From positions 64,351 to 128,350 of the forward strand of contig MNCI01004202.1 in NCBI GenBank assembly GCA_015680685.1: a DNA stretch of 64,000 nt, written 5' to 3'. Within the stretch, counting starts at the first letter, position 1; every line of letters starts with the position of its first letter. Shown in pieces: positions 22,850 to 36,383 of the stretch. The notes below the pieces were generated by a model. It ran no database searches, was not told where the DNA came from, and worked only from the letters and a program-made list of their open reading frames with translations. The translations under genes and the position numbers were made by a program. Source of the stretch: Gnetum montanum. Taxonomy: Eukaryota; Streptophyta; Gnetopsida; Gnetales; Gnetaceae.

Positions 22850-23731
22850 CATTTTTAACCATCAAGAAAACCACATTGTTACCATAGATGATGATCTCAC
22901 CTCCTAAGGAAGGTGAATTTCTTGGTGGATTGGTAAGGAAATAGCTCATCATTGAGCTAGCCAAGGTCTTTCCAAAACAAGGTTGAAAATTGGTGTCTCT
23001 TCCACAATTAAGAAATTCATCATTATGGGGAATTTCTCCTATGCCATAAAATCTAAAGAGATGGAGCCTTTAATAGCTAATTGAGATCCATTGAAGAATT
23101 TAAGAGCAGTTGTTGCTGCATGTTGCATGTGCTCGATTAGCCCTAGAAATTATACAATGGTATAAGGTATCATGTTTGTTATGGCTCCATCATCAACATG
23201 TACCCTATGTAATTTACATTATCCTACTTGTATGATTATAAAGAGGGGAGCCTTGGTTGTCTCACCATCTTGGGAGTTGGTCTTACCTTCACTATCATGA
23301 AATGCTAGTGTCGTTGACCTTGTTTCTTCTAGTGAAGGTGGTACCATCATTGCATGGATGGACTTTTCACTAGTGGGGATGCCTTCACTAACAAGGATAG
23401 AGGTCAAAAACTTCACTAATGCCTCATGGTGTGTAGCATAAGTCATCACAAGGTTATATAGGCTAAGTGAGATATTCTTTTATTTTAATGATTCCTTAAC
23501 CTATTCCATTGTAGTGAGGAAGTCTTTGACATTGGTTGTAGACATTTTATTCTTTAGATTATTGACTTTATCCATGCATTCCAAAATGAAAAATTCATTC
23601 TTCAATGGTTGTTTGGATTCTTTTCCCTTCTTTTGCAACTTGGGATCCTCCTGTGGTTGATTGGTTGATGTGGCCTCGGCATTAGAATTCATAGGAACAA
23701 ATGAGATGGGAGTGGGCTTTGGAAGACCCAC
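22850..23731 (-). pseudogene. Protease region of element C
   Basis: Degenerate Tat-like aspartic protease on the minus strand. RVHVDDGAITN, LKFFNGSQ and LVLERPWLAQ can be read in order (active-site-like DDG retained; the usual ILGRPW is changed to VLERPW). Upstream in the same direction are MTYATHHEALVKFLTSIL and a lysine-rich linker (KNEFF, ECMDKVNN), matching the same region of A and B. Stops and frame changes are frequent. Confidence 0.75.
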
Positions 23732-23829
23732 TTCCTTCCCTACCTTGGCTTGTTTTTTTCATTGTTCTTAGGCTTCAACACGGTCCTATTATGTTGTTTA
23801 CTTGGAAACTTCTTGTTGTTCTTGATTGG

Positions 23830-26242
23830 TTATGAAGAAGTCATTGTGTTGGCCACTACATGAGGAAATTTTTCAGTTGTAAGAGCAGGTTTGGTTTTGG
23901 CTTTAGTGCAAGGGGGCACCCTAATCACAAAAGTATTTTTACAAGGTGTAGGTGGTGGGACCCTTACAAAAAAAGGGGACCTTGAGCTAGTCAAAGCTAA
24001 AGGACCCTTGTAGTTGTGAGGAGGTACCCATATCATGAATGGCTCCAGCATAGGTCTAGAATTGTTGGTCACATTAAATGTCACTATAGTATATGGGCTA
24101 TTGTTAGTATTCAATGGGTCCTTATAAAACTGCATGGATTGGTTTTATGGTTTGACCAAGTTGGAGGCATCAACCACCAGTTCACCCTTGTATGTCATCT
24201 TCTGGAAGTCATCCTTTAGTGCTAGAAAAATGTTGGTGTCATGACCTGATAGTTGATGGTAGTGGTAGTAATAGTCTAGTTTGAAGTACTTAGGTACCAA
24301 TGGGGGTCATCCGTAGTTGCTAGTGTGGGATTTTTGGTGATCTCACATAGCCTATCATACCTCTAGTGGATGTTTTTTTGTCATTTTTTATATTATATTC
24401 ATCCACTCTTTAATAGCTAATCAAGAAGTTTCGATGGTTTCAATGGTAATCTAGTCTACTTAGATTGGTCTTTTTGTTCAATGGTAGGCCTTGTAGTAAT
24501 TGGTGCATAGGCCCTAGGTGTCTAGGGTTGATTTTTGTTGGTAGGAGCATTACATTAGTTGTTTGTAGGCTCCTATGTAGTCATTTCAATGTCTTTGGCC
24601 ACTGTGGCCATAGTTTTGTTATTTTGTCTTCCCCTCTCCTTATCCTTTTGAGTGTGTTGATTTTTATACACCATGTAGGTAGGATCATGGCTAGTCTCAG
24701 CTGCATCCTCTATGTTCTTTGTTTAGGAACAGACTTGGTTGAGTAATTGTGGATCAAGATAGTATGGTTTTGACTTAATAAAGTCACTAATCGCTCCCTT
24801 GAAGATAGCAAGAAGATGGGTCTCAACTATCAGTTCTGGAATCTCATTGAGTAGAGCATTCTATCATTGTATGAATTTCTGTATTGGCTCAAGGGATCCT
24901 TGCTTGACCTTCGTTAATTGGTTAAGAGTTGTATCAAGTCTCAAGTTATACTTAAAAGGGTTAACAAAATATGAAAGTAAGTCTTTCATTAAGGATATGG
25001 ATCCTCTTGGTAGTGCATTGTACTAGTCCAAGTCTTTTCCAATAAGAGACATAGGAAAAATATACATTATGATATGCATCTAGGCTTATAGTAATAGGCA
25101 CTTAGAATAGAAGGTTATAAGGTAGGCATTAGGGTCACCCTCATCATCATACTTAGTGAATTGGGAAATGGGGATGCCCAGTGGAAGAGTTATTGGTGGG
25201 ACTACATGACTAATTGGATCATTTTGATAGAAGTTCATTACTTTTATTATTTGATTTGTGAAATCTTCGAGGTTTTGTAATTCTTCTATCAAGTCCTACA
25301 TCATCTAGAATGCTTGATCTAGTCTTTGGTGCATTCTTGTGGGCTATGATATTTGTACAAATGGCTATGGTATTAATTGAGATGCCTATGGCCTTGAAAT
25401 GGGTTGTGGTACAAAAGGAAGAGGCTAGGTTATGATGGTCATGGATGGGCTAAATAATGAAAAGGATGTTTGTGCTAGAACTTGGCTCAAAAAGGAGACA
25501 AATGGTGTTGGTATCCCTTGGGTTGCTTGTGGTTCCACTATGGAGCCCATAAGTATAGAGAAGGGATGCATGATGGTGAAAATCATTGGTAAGAACCATG
25601 TAGATTGAGGCTGTGTGGCAAAAGACATGGAAAAAATAGGGAGGCCATTTGGAACATGAATTTTGCCTAATGGACTACTATACTAGGTGCTAGCCTAAAC
25701 ATGGTCAGGTATACAAGAGATGATGGTTGAGATGCCTATCCCATGAAAGAGATAGGCAAGGCTAAAGTTTCTATGGAGGTTTAAGGGATTGATTGTTGGA
25801 ATAGGTCATTTTTGAAGATGTCTGGTTTGTGCTCTACCTTGAACTCATTGTGTTCTTCTTGTTGACCTTCTGAACTAAGTTTTTCATTCCATTCATCGAT
25901 ATTAATTAATTGGAAGATTATGCATGCCTGGGCATCCTTAAGTGGGATTTTGTCATAGGAAGAGGGTATATACTCCTTCCCATTGTGATGAATTAACTTG
26001 AACTTACACTTGGCCTCAGCCTTTACACGTGGCAAGAGTACTTTGGTTTGGATTTTAGTGCAAATGTAGTTGTAGTGCTTTTCATTGACCATAAAAAATT
26101 TTAGTCTTTGCCCTCTTTGCCTAAGTAATTGTCTACACTCAACTACAACTAGGTCTTTAGGATCATAGATCTTCACTCCATCCTGACCAGATGTCATGTT
26201 GGTCATATTGATGAGCAAAACTATTAACCTATTGAAAGGCAT
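23830..26242 (-). pseudogene. Gag of element C
   Basis: Tat-like Gag on the minus strand. The first open part (26242-25781) begins MPFNRLIV and contains YICTKIQ and LIHHNGKEYIPSSYDKIPL, the N-terminal signature shared with A and D. Then come FYQNDPISHVVPP and FTKYDDEGDPNAYL near 25.1-25.3 kb. A degraded zinc-knuckle-like YHYHQLSGHDTN lies near 24.24 kb; it has lost cysteines seen in A and D. Repeated FVIRVPP/FVRVPP segments follow. Start frames at 26242, 25628 and 24135 all differ, so there are at least two frameshifts. Confidence 0.78.
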
Positions 26243-27003
26243 TGTCAGAGATGTTGTTCTGGCTTTTTACTATTTTTAGTAAAAATTTTAGTAAGTTGGG
26301 ATTGCCTAACGGTGTAGTTAACTATAAATGGAAACAACTATTAAAACTAATACTATAATGTAAGTGGTGTATACTATGCTAGGAAAGTTGATGTTGTTGC
26401 TTTAACGTTGGTAACACCAACTATGCTGGTTTTCCTAGTGGTGTCTATGCTAGAAGGTGTGCTTTAGTTCACTATGTTTTCTAGCCAACTACGCTGAGAT
26501 AGGTGGTGGAAAATAGGTTTTCACTTGGTAAAACCAAGCTAAAAAATTTTCACCAAAGGTTGTGTACATTGATTTGAAAAATTAAATTTGAAAATTTTGA
26601 ATTTCTCTAGAACTATGCTAGAGTCTTGGAAGTGTCTATAGTGGCTTTACTACAAAATTTCATAGTAGATGTAGTTGGATTTTAGAATGGTCTAAGCTAA
26701 TCTTTATGTGTCAAACACAGGTTTAAGTACACAAAAGAATTAGAAAATTCTGCTATTGACTATGCTAGGTTCCAAGAATCTAGTAGCTACTGTGAAAGTG
26801 CAATAAACACCCAAATCACCAACCATAGCTACACTGGGCATTGTGGATAGGACATAGGATACCAATGTTGGTTTTTTTGGTAAATAATTGTAGGCTTTAA
26901 ATTTTAGAATGTGAAAACTTGGTTTTGAAAAATGGTTAAAAAAATGTTTGAACAGGTTGTAATAGGTTTTAGAAAAGGGTTATGGGTTGAAAATTTGGAC
27001 AAA
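26243..27003 (-). other. Leader of element C
   Basis: About 760 bp between the primer-binding site and gag with no ORF. It resembles the leader of D at 60.3-60.95 kb (both contain TGTCTATGCTAG and ACTATGCTAGAGTC/CTATGCTAGAGTCC), which supports placing C and D in one subfamily. Confidence 0.55.
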
Positions 27004-27022
27004 GGGCCTCCTTCTAGTACTA
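27004..27022 (-). other. Primer-binding site of element C
   Basis: Minus strand TAGTACTAGAAGGAGGCCC, a mutated form of the shared TGGCGCTAGAAGGAGGGCC, just inside the right LTR. Confidence 0.55.
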
Positions 27023-27027
27023 GAAAT

Positions 27028-28434
27028 TGTAATTCCTAAAAAAATTCAATCACTGGAAAACCAAAAAATACTAGGTGTGATAGCCTAACCTTGGATCCTA
27101 AGGACCTCTAAAAAATAGGATCTAATGTGTCTCGGATGGTCTTGTCAATCACCTAGGGACTTAACAAGTGTAAATGAACATGAAAATAAGAATGGAATTA
27201 AAAATTTGAGCAAAAATAAATTAACATAGAATAAAAATTGGAAAAAAATCTACACTACAAATGAACTGAAAAATTTATTAAATGAAAGTATAAATTTTAA
27301 GAAGTATAGATGGTATGCTCAAGACATAAGAGGCTAGCTTGGATGGAGCTTGAAGCCTGTTGGAGCTAGCAAGTTGTGGTCTGCAGTCGAACTCCACAAT
27401 CTAGGTTCTTTCCAACTTCAATCTCTTAAAACTCCTTGCTAGTTTCTGTTTAGGTCTACAACTTTGGTTATATATGGTGTAAATAATGGTGTACACTCTT
27501 GTTCCAATGGTACTATGCTAAGGTTTTCTAGTGCTAAGCGTAGATACCAAATGGAGTTCAAAAGTGGTCAAGGTTGCAAAATAAGGCTATGGAGTTGCAT
27601 AATTGCTAGTTTGAGTTAAAATTTCTAAAGCGTAAAACCTAGATTAGGTGTTTACATTTGGCTTTTATAGGCTTTAGGTTGTTGATTTCATGCTACAAAT
27701 TTCTACCATGATTTTTGACAGACTGATGTTGGCTATAGGTGTAATGGCTATGATTCTAGCATAGTTGATCATTTATGATTGGTTTTGATACACCAAGGCA
27801 ATCAAAAGCCATCTACATACTAAAAATAGTAAATGGACTTTTGTGACTATGCTATCCTTCACCCCAACTATGCTGATCTTGGAGAACTACACTAGCATTT
27901 TTTGAAATTTGCTGAAATCATGGTGACTATGCTAGCTAGACTACATCTACTAGCAATCCATGATGACTACGCTAGCCATGTTGCCACCACTGGAAAGTTG
28001 TCATGACTACACTAGCCATTGCTAGGAAAATGTAAAACCCAATAATACCAACATTAGTCTTACATCTATGCTGGGTTTTTTGGTGGCTACGCTGGGTGTT
28101 GTTGGGAAAAATGAAAATCCAACACCACCTACATTGGGAGTAGGTGGCTTTAGCGTAATTGAGGCTATGCCTGTACAAAAGCCCATGAAAATGCCAAATT
28201 TGGTAGTCCCCAAGGCATTATTAGCCTTCCCAAGCCATATATAGACATAAATTTTCTTTTTGTGCTTAGGAAGTGAGGAAGTAGCAATTATGAGGAATTT
28301 TTTATCTCCAAAAAGTTAAAGTATGCATGATTGCAACTCATGGACTACAAACCTTACATTTACAATGAAATCTTGCCTCAAGTTGGATGGTGAAGGTTAA
28401 AAATTGCAACATGTGTTTTCTTGTTGGTGTTTCA
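27028..28434 (-). repeat. Element C right LTR (5' LTR of the minus-strand element)
   Basis: Bounded by the primer-binding site on the left and by TTGGTGTTTCA on the right, the same terminus as LTRs of A, B and D. It shares GGATGGAGCTTGAAGCCTG and GAGCTAGCAAGTTG with the D LTR near 61.36 kb. A minus-strand TATAAAAGC lies at 27661-27669. The left boundary is inferred by comparison with A and may be off by a few bases. The matching left LTR is not in the window. Confidence 0.72.
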
Positions 28435-28439
28435 AGCAT

Positions 28440-30350
28440 GAATACAAAATTGCATGTGCAAAAAGGAAACTAAGCATTGCATTGAATGAGAATGATTTAA
28501 AGAGGATGGCTAAATATGAGATAGCCAATGATTTGGAATGTTTTCTACCTAATGCAGGCTAGCCCATTAAGCTCACCTAGTCTGAGAAAATCATAGTAGA
28601 AAAATATTTGCTTTCTAGGGAATGAATTCATGGCATGAAAATAAATAATGATGAACATCCCATTGGGAACCCCAACATCAATGTTAGCAGTAGGAATTTC
28701 TAGTTCTATGATGAACAAAGGAAGCAAACTAGAGATATCAATATTTATGATGATGATGAGGAAGATCCTCCTCATGTTACTCTTCTTGTAGATACTTTTC
28801 ATCCACAAAATACCCTTATCACACAATGCATGAACTTCATTAGCTTCTCAAATCCTTTTTTAGTGCCTGAACTATAAAACATTTTTATCTCACTACTCAT
28901 TTTAATTAACCCCACTATCATAATTCCACCAACAACTATTGTGCCATCCACTTATAGTCTCATTTCAAACACCAATGTTATTAATCCATCAGTCCATCTT
29001 CCAAATCCCAATTTAATGTTAAACCCTTTCTAACTAATATCACATATGACACAAGCTTAATCAGAGCAAGTGTCACTATCATTTGTTTCACCTAAGCAGC
29101 ATGTACCTTAGTGTAGTACACCTCAAATTTCCATGCTAGCCATTATAGCATCATAACCATTTTTATCCTCTCACAATCCCATTTTGGATAATCTTACAGT
29201 TCCATATATTCTTTGTATTCCACCTAAATTAATGATCTTATTGTAAGACCTCACATCTAGGCTCTCGGTGAATGAAGCCAAACATGAAAAGCCATAATAC
29301 TTCATGAAGGTAATCTTGAAATCTCTACTGAATACCTTCTTATCTATTTCATCAGCCCTTTGATTTTCCCTACTCAAGTTTCCAAAGACCTTCATTACCA
29401 AATTTCACTAAGTATAATGAAGAATCTGATCCTATGAACCACATTATTACCTTTTGTAATGAATTCATGATGCTTGCTAATTATTCCTACATCATCCTCA
29501 AAATCTTTTCAAACTCCTTGACTAGTAAGGCACTTGAATGATACAAATGAATCTCCTAGGGATCTATCACCTCCTTGGAGTAACTCTTCACTACCTTTCA
29601 TAGATAGGTTCAAGTATAATATTACTAAGGATGGTACTTTACAAAAGATCCTAGCAATCAAATAGTTTCCTAATGATCATGGAGCTTACACATCAATTAC
29701 CTAACCAATTGCTAGGAATTTTTGAAGGTGTTTTCAATGACTATATTAGGGGGAAGTTAGTCTACCCCATGCCAGTTTGCCTCCATGATGTAATCAACTT
29801 TGCTAAATACATTAAAAAGGTGGTCATTCAATGCAATTATCCAAAGTGGATCAACTTCATAAAAAAAGTAAATAAAGTAGTAGGTAAGCACAAGTTCATC
29901 CAAAATGCAGGTTAGACAATGACTTTGGTGAAACAAACTATAGTAGGTTCATCATCAAGTGGTAAAGGCAACAATGGAAAGAAGGATATAAACTTTAAGC
30001 TTAAGCCTAATGGTGATGGGAAAAATACATTAGTAATGGTGGGCAATCAAGAAGTCCATAGAAAGACTAGTCCAAGTGACATAAATTTCCAATGACATAC
30101 ATACAACTATATGATATGCTAGTAAAGGATGAATAGGAAATGCCTAAGGATGTTTCAAAACAAACAAGGATGTTAGTCAAAAGGTTATAAATCTTGGATA
30201 TTGATCCTTCTTAACATGTGGAACAAGATCCACTTATTTTAGTGGTATAATTCCAATAAGTTTTACTACCATCATGAGGTGCTAGGCCATGATATTTAGG
30301 ATTGTAACATCCTTAAATATGATGTTTAGGCATTAGTATAAAAAGAAGAA
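28440..30350 (+). pseudogene. Gag of element E
   Basis: Tat-like Gag. The first part, from about 28.47 kb, shows ENDLKRMAKYEIANDLE and a DDDEEDPPH acidic stretch. The core shows FTKYNEESDPMNHI (about 29.4 kb), LTSKALE, LGIFEGVFNDYIRGKL (29.7 kb) and INFAKYIKKV. A zinc-knuckle-like FYYHHEVLGHDI with a following DC lies near 30.26-30.31 kb. The signatures are collinear with B. Stops and frame changes are numerous. Confidence 0.75.
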
Positions 30351-31330
30351 ATTGTATTCAATACTCCCATCTAATCCATTAACCAAAACATGAAAATTTA
30401 TAAGGATCCTATGAATTTCCATTCAAGGAGACTTTCATCCTTCCACCTAGAAGCCAAAGAAAATCACCCATGAGCTTCCTTTGTTATCCAAATAGATTCT
30501 TTCTATTATAAATCTCAATCATCCTCTCATTTTACCCTACAAGGCCTAAGAAGATTTTTTTATTCAATCTCCCTTGAAATAACACTAATTCCCCTCCTTC
30601 CTAGAGCATATGAAGGGCTCCATTAATTATTTATATGACTCCTTACTATGATGAAGTTCCTACACCATCTCAGTATACTTGCTCTTATCCTACCTCTCCT
30701 CCAAGGAATAGAGTTTCCACATCTACTCAACTCATTCGTTATCCTTTTATCTTACCTTATGTTATGCATCCATCATATTGTCTTTCTTCCCACCTAAGTC
30801 ACAAGATCCTTCCTTTCTCCCTATGCCTAATTCACCTATTGGAATCTTCATAAGGGCTCAAAAGAAAGAAACCATTGATAAGAGGAAAGAGAAGAAAATG
30901 TCTAGCAATCCAAACAAAAAGATAATTTCATTCCATGATGCATCAAATGAAAATCCCCCTACTCCCATTATCATCTCAACTTCATAACTACATCTTATGT
31001 TGTTTCCCTTGTACCAACTTCCAAAAACAAAACTTCTAGAAATATGGATGCATCCCAAATTTCCACTACCATGAAGTTAAAAGGAATAAGTATTTCTCTT
31101 TGTGACCCCATTTCCACTTCAAAGGAACATTGTTTGGTGTTGGGGAAGGTTATAAAGTCCATCATAATGCCTTCAAACATACAACCCCATGTTAATGCAA
31201 TCTCATTAATCCTCAATCCTCCATGTTATGAAGCTAACTATTTGGTCTTTAAGAAGAAGAACATTAGAACACATCTTGTAATGGATGCCTTGTACTAGCT
31301 TCTAAATTACATCATCATATAGATTGAAGA
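30351..31330 (+). pseudogene. Gag-protease linker of element E
   Basis: About 1 kb with no intact frame, but short open pieces (SSNPNKKIISF, TTMKLKGISISL, CLVLGKVIKSI) in the position of the linker between nucleocapsid and protease. I see no separate gene. Confidence 0.45.
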
Positions 31331-31790
31331 TAACATGTTTCTATCATTGATGCACGTGGATGATGGAGCCATAACTAGTGTCATATCATGTGTAATCATT
31401 GAGCATTTGGACCTTCAAAAATAGGTCACATACTCTAACTACAACTCCTCTCCAGTTTCATTTAGTTGTGCTAGAGTAGAAATCCTAGGAACAATAAAAT
31501 TGCCTTTTTCTATAGAAAATATGATGGCATCTGAGGCCATATTCGATGTCATTAGAGATTCATCCTAAATTAATGTTATTTTAGGATGATCTTAGTTAGT
31601 GTGCCATCATGTCATATAACCCTTGAATCAAGAAATACACTTCTCTTGTAAGGATAGAGAAATAGTCTTGTGTATTAATCTCAAAAGCCTAGTTGTTTCA
31701 TGATTAGATGTATTGGAAGAGACTAACTTAGGATCTCAACCTAACTTAGGTAATGATTCTAATGCAACCATTCCTTGATCATCTAGCACA
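31331..31790 (+). pseudogene. Protease of element E
   Basis: HVDDGAITSVIS followed by NVILG and a QEIHFSC-like end match the protease of A (HVDDGAATNVI, NMILG, QEIHLLY). The conserved RPW after ILG is lost. The frame has several stops. Confidence 0.7.
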
Positions 31791-32930
31791 TATGAATTTA
31801 TGGATCCATGATTAGTGAGTTAGACATTTTTGAACCTATCAAGAGCATAAAGGTTCTTACTAGGTCTGATGCTAGAAGATCCATTGCCAAGGCATCGTAG
31901 TCTTAAATCTTTTCTCTCCTTTCATTGTTTTATCTTTTATACTTTTGTATGTTTCTTAGTATGAAATTAGTTTCCGATTCTTTACATTAGTTTAATTGTT
32001 GCACTATTTTATTTTCAATCATGTTTGCTTATATAGCATAGTCTTGATTATTACCTTACTCTAGTATTTCCTCTTCATTGTATCACATTTTATCACATGT
32101 TTCATTTAGTGGTTGATTCATTTTTCCCTTTAAAAAATCACAAAGTTACAAATATAGAAAATTAAAACAAAAATCATAAAAACAAAAAAAAACTTAAAAA
32201 TCTCATAAACATAGAAAATCATAAATGGCTAAATACATAGAACCTAAAATCCATAAACAGTAGTCCCCTATACCATATTTCTCAATTATCATGCAAATAT
32301 TCATGTAAGTTCATCTCAACATAGATCTATTACATTTAGCAAAAATGCAAAGGCCAAAGCATAACTAACGATCCTAATATTTTCTCCTCTTAATCTAATG
32401 CTTTACACTTAGAAAACTTGTTGCATTAAGCTATCAATTTTCCATGCCTTGGAAACTTTTTAGGCTCTAATTTTTCCTTGAAATCTTAGTAAATTTTTCT
32501 AACTCCTCCACCCCAATTCCATGCCATAGAAAATTCTATAACTTTCCTAGACCTTAGTAAATTTTTCTTTTATCCTACCATGAAATTTTCCAAACCCCCT
32601 TCTCCTCTCTTTCTTCAAACTTAGAAAATTTTCTCATGATCTCCTCCTCTTACATAAATTTGTTATTCCTTTCTCTCTTCTTCATGTCTTAGAAATTCTC
32701 TATCTTTTTTAGACTTAGAAAATTTTCTACCTCTCTCTCCATACTTAGAAAAATTTTTCATCCTTCCCCAAAACTAATAATCTTCTTCCAAACTTTCCCT
32801 TGAAAAATTTTAAATTTTTTTCTAAATCTTCTTGTTTTATGCAAGCAAACTTGAATTCTTTTCTAATTCTTTTTCTCATTGTAATTTCATTTTCATGTAG
32901 CTATTACTTTCTCTTTCATTCTTTACAAGC
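31791..32930. other. Noncoding AT-rich spacer between protease and RT of element E
   Basis: About 1.1 kb with CTTAGAAAATTTT-like words repeated in 32.4-32.8 kb (ACTTAGAAAA/CTTAGTAAATTTT) and no ORF. This is where elements A and C carry the antisense gene; none is seen here. Confidence 0.5.
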
Positions 32931-35113
32931 CATGGATCCTAAGTTACTTGTTCATTTGTGTGAAGCACTTGCCTTGGATAGGTTCCATGATTGAATTTCT
33001 CAATATCTTAATGAGGATTTAATTAATTTTTCATCCTTGGACCCCTTAGATTTTATCATCTCGATCCTCAATATCACCAAAGAAGACTTAATCCCTCAAA
33101 CTAAAATTTCCTTCTTGGATTGTAAACCTATTTTGACTAGTGATTCATTACTAGATCTCATTATAACAAATTACCAAAATAAGAAAATTTTCTTACAATT
33201 GAGGGACAAACCTTTCCAACAATATTGGGAAATTCATTCTAAAAATACTAAGAAAAAATTATATTTCCATTGCATGGGGACATGATGATATGTACAATTT
33301 GGATCCCATTCTCATTCAACATAACATCATACTTGAGGAGGGATCCAAACTTATCAAGTCAAAAAGCCCAAAAAATTCAGCATGATCTAGTCTTAGTTAC
33401 AAAACATAAGATAATCAAATTATACAATGCTAGATTTATGTCTTCTAGATTAATCCAATTGGGAATCTAACATGTTGGTCATTCCTAAGAAAAATATAGT
33501 TATTAGGATATGCATTAATTTTTGTAACCTTAATAAAGTGACATGGAAAGATGATTTTCCACCACCCAACATTAATCAACTCATAGATACAACTACATGT
33601 CATGCTTTGCTTAGTTTCATGGATGTTTTTTTGGGCTACAACCAAATTCAAATAAATCTCTATCATTAATGCTTGAAAACTTTCATGAATTCATGGGAAA
33701 TCATTTATTACATGAAAATTCATTTTGGACTTAAGAATGCCACAATGACATACCAATGGGCCATGACCTTCATCTTTAGTGACATGATGTTTAAAACTCT
33801 AAATGATTATGTGGATGATCTAATAGTTAAGTCTATTATTATAATTGATCATCCCACTAACTTTGATGTAGTTTTGGCTTGTTGAAATAGGTATAACCTT
33901 GGCTAAAACCCCAAGAAGTGCATTTTTGGCATGGAAACATGCAAGATGTTAGGATTTCTAGTTTTTGCTAATGGTATAGTGGTAGATTTCAACAAAGTCA
34001 AAGAAATCATGAACCTCCCACCACCCAAGTATCTTAAGAACATGTCTTAATAGTATTTGATGTTTCATATATAATATAACTAACAATTTCATCATTTTTC
34101 TCATCTTCTTAAGAAATCTACAACTTTCAATAAGGACTTGAATTGTCAAGAGGATTTCAACATAATCAAGCATGCCCTTACCAACCTTCCCATCCTCCAT
34201 CCTCAATTTGATCTTCCTTTTTATCTCTCTTTTTCCAATTCTAATCACTCTATCACAACCATGTCTTGCCAACAATGTGAATATAGTATTGATCTTCCTA
34301 TCTATTACATCTCTCATCCCTTTTCTGATTGCAAAACACATTATATAGATACAAAAAAATATTGCTTAGGACTTGTCTTTGTACTTAAGAAATCAAGATA
34401 TTACCTATTGGTGACAAAAATTCATGTCATTTGATGAGAAAATGTTTTACGATCCATTGTCATCAACTTGTATGATAATAATTGCATGACAAAATGGAAG
34501 ATCCTCTTAACCAAATTTGACTTATTCTACCTTGCCCAATACTTAATTAAGGGATAAGCCATTGTGGATCTACTTACTTGATCCCACTCTTTGAACCATA
34601 TGTTGTAACCATCTGACCTTTCCCCAAGGAACCAAGTAAGAAAGAGATAATCCCTCCTCCAACTGTGACATTAAAACATGAGGATTTCAATTCACACTTG
34701 TAATTTTATGGTGTGTATACAGCCCAATGTTAAGTACAACTTGTGTTTCAAACTGCCAAGGTATGGACCCAATTTATCAAACTCATAAATTTAGTTTTCC
34801 ATGTACTAATAAGATGGTAGAATATGAAGGTCTCACTCAATGTTTGCTTTTATTCCTTCAACTTGGAACCAAATTACTTTTCATGTGAGGTGATTCTTAA
34901 TTGGTCATATGCCAAGTAAAAAACAAATACACTTGCAAAGCTAAATACCTTCAACCTTATCTAGACTTAGCAAAAAATTTGATTTGTCAATTTGATGAAT
35001 TCTTATTCATAAACATCCACCACTTAGAAGACATACTTGTTAATGATCTAGCTACTTTTGCTTTCTTTGCTAATCCTACTTTTCTCAAAGATCGTTTATC
35101 TCATTCTTCATAA
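32931..35113 (+). pseudogene. RT, RNase H and archaeal-type RNase H of element E
   Basis: Linker from MDPKLLVHL, then LDPILIQHNII near 33.3 kb. RT motifs follow: MLVIPKK (33472), NFCNLNKVT, DDFPPPNINQLID, SFMDVFLGYNQI, FGLKNATMTYQ, and catalytic YVDD at 33808-33819. An RNase H region follows at 34138-34434 (THYIDTKKYCLGL, SRYYLL). A second RNase H of the Tat type covers about 34.75-35.1 kb, with VEYEGL, VICQVKN, CKAKYLQPYL and AKNLICQF. One or two stops and frameshifts separate these pieces, so no active enzyme is expected. Confidence 0.82.
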
Positions 35114-36383
35114 GATATACTTGTTACACTCTTGGATACATAATGTGTTGGCTTAGTTAACTTAGAATAAGATGAACAATACTATGACATTGTATAATAC
35201 TTGCAAATTGAAGAAACTCTTGAAAGTTTATCTTATTCAAAAAATAATGTTTTTCATAAATGTTCTAAACATTTTTGTATTTTCAATCCTAGTATTTCAT
35301 GTCACATCTCTATGTTAGGTATTCTTCTATATTATCTAAGCCATGATGAAGCACAAAACTTATTAGAATAGATTCATTCCGACATATAAAAAGGTCATTT
35401 AGACTCATGGTCTCTAGTAGCTCATATTAGTTCATTGTCTTACTAGTGGCCTATGATGTTAAGGGATGAACATAAAATAGTGAAGATTTGTGATACATGT
35501 CAATGTCATTCTTTGCTTATTTGTGTTTTATCTTGAGAGTGTAGGACATATAAAATTGTATGATCTTTCTAGAAATGAAGGTTGAATCTCATAAGTTCTA
35601 TCCATCATCCATATTCTTCTAGCCATCAATTTATTTTAATAGTTACTAAAAATTTTACTAAGTGAATGAAAGCTATTCCTTTTATCACTACAACTTATAA
35701 GTATGTTTTGTCATTTTATTTTGGATTATATATTCACTCACTTTGGTATCCCTCTCTACATTGTGACTAATAATGGACATTAAGTCAAGAGTAAAGAACT
35801 AGCCAAATTTTGTAATCAATACCAAATTACCCAGTCATTCTCATCTCTATATTACCCATAATCCAATGGGTAAGCTTAATCAACCAATAAATACCTCATC
35901 CATTTGCTAGGAATCATGGTTCAAAAATGCCAATGTAACTAGCCTTCTTAGTTATCCAATGTCCTTTAGATCTATCATACTATCTTTCAAAAAATAATCA
36001 ACTAAATCCCTTTCATGCTTACCTATGACTCAAAAGATATGTTGTTGATGGAGCTAGACATGCTTTCTCTTCATGTAGCCCTAAACAATTGGATGATAGA
36101 TGAGTAAAATGACATCATGCTTTTTGTTGAGTTATACATACTTAAGGAAAACCATAAGCAAACATCAATCAATATCCAAAATTATCAAGAAGCCATGCGC
36201 CATTACCATAAAAAGCATGTTAGACTTAGAGACATCAAGGAAGGTGACCTTGTCCTTAGGCATTCTCCTAACACCAAGATGACTAAGTTCTCATCAAAGA
36301 GTCTTAGCAATGAAGAATACTACTTAGTTGATTTAGATGGGAATCACTATCTAGATCTATTGAACAAGGCATACCTTAAATGA
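35114..36383 (+). pseudogene. Integrase of element E
   Basis: Inserts the DNA copy into the host genome when intact. The N-terminal zinc site is suggested by CDTCQCH near 35.5 kb. The core contains HFGIPLYIVTNNG near 35.74 kb, where family members have TDNG, so a catalytic aspartate has become asparagine. The C-terminal end, in two frames (36100-36383), shows HKQTSINIQNYQEAMRHYHK and RDIKEGDLVLRH, the usual end of plant Ty3/gypsy integrases. Stops and frameshifts throughout. Confidence 0.75.

Larger units (their letters stand above)
28435..36383 (+). mobile_element. Element E: decayed Tat-like Ty3/gypsy retrotransposon, 5' end cut off
   Basis: On the plus strand the order is gag, protease, RT, RNase H, a second archaeal-type RNase H, then integrase. 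The second RNase H is a hallmark of the Tat lineage. Its start coincides with the end of element C, so C probably inserted in the gag leader or N-terminus; AGCAT at 28435-28439 is the expected right half of that TSD. No convergent antisense gene lies between protease and RT here, unlike A and C. LTRs are not identified. Confidence 0.75.
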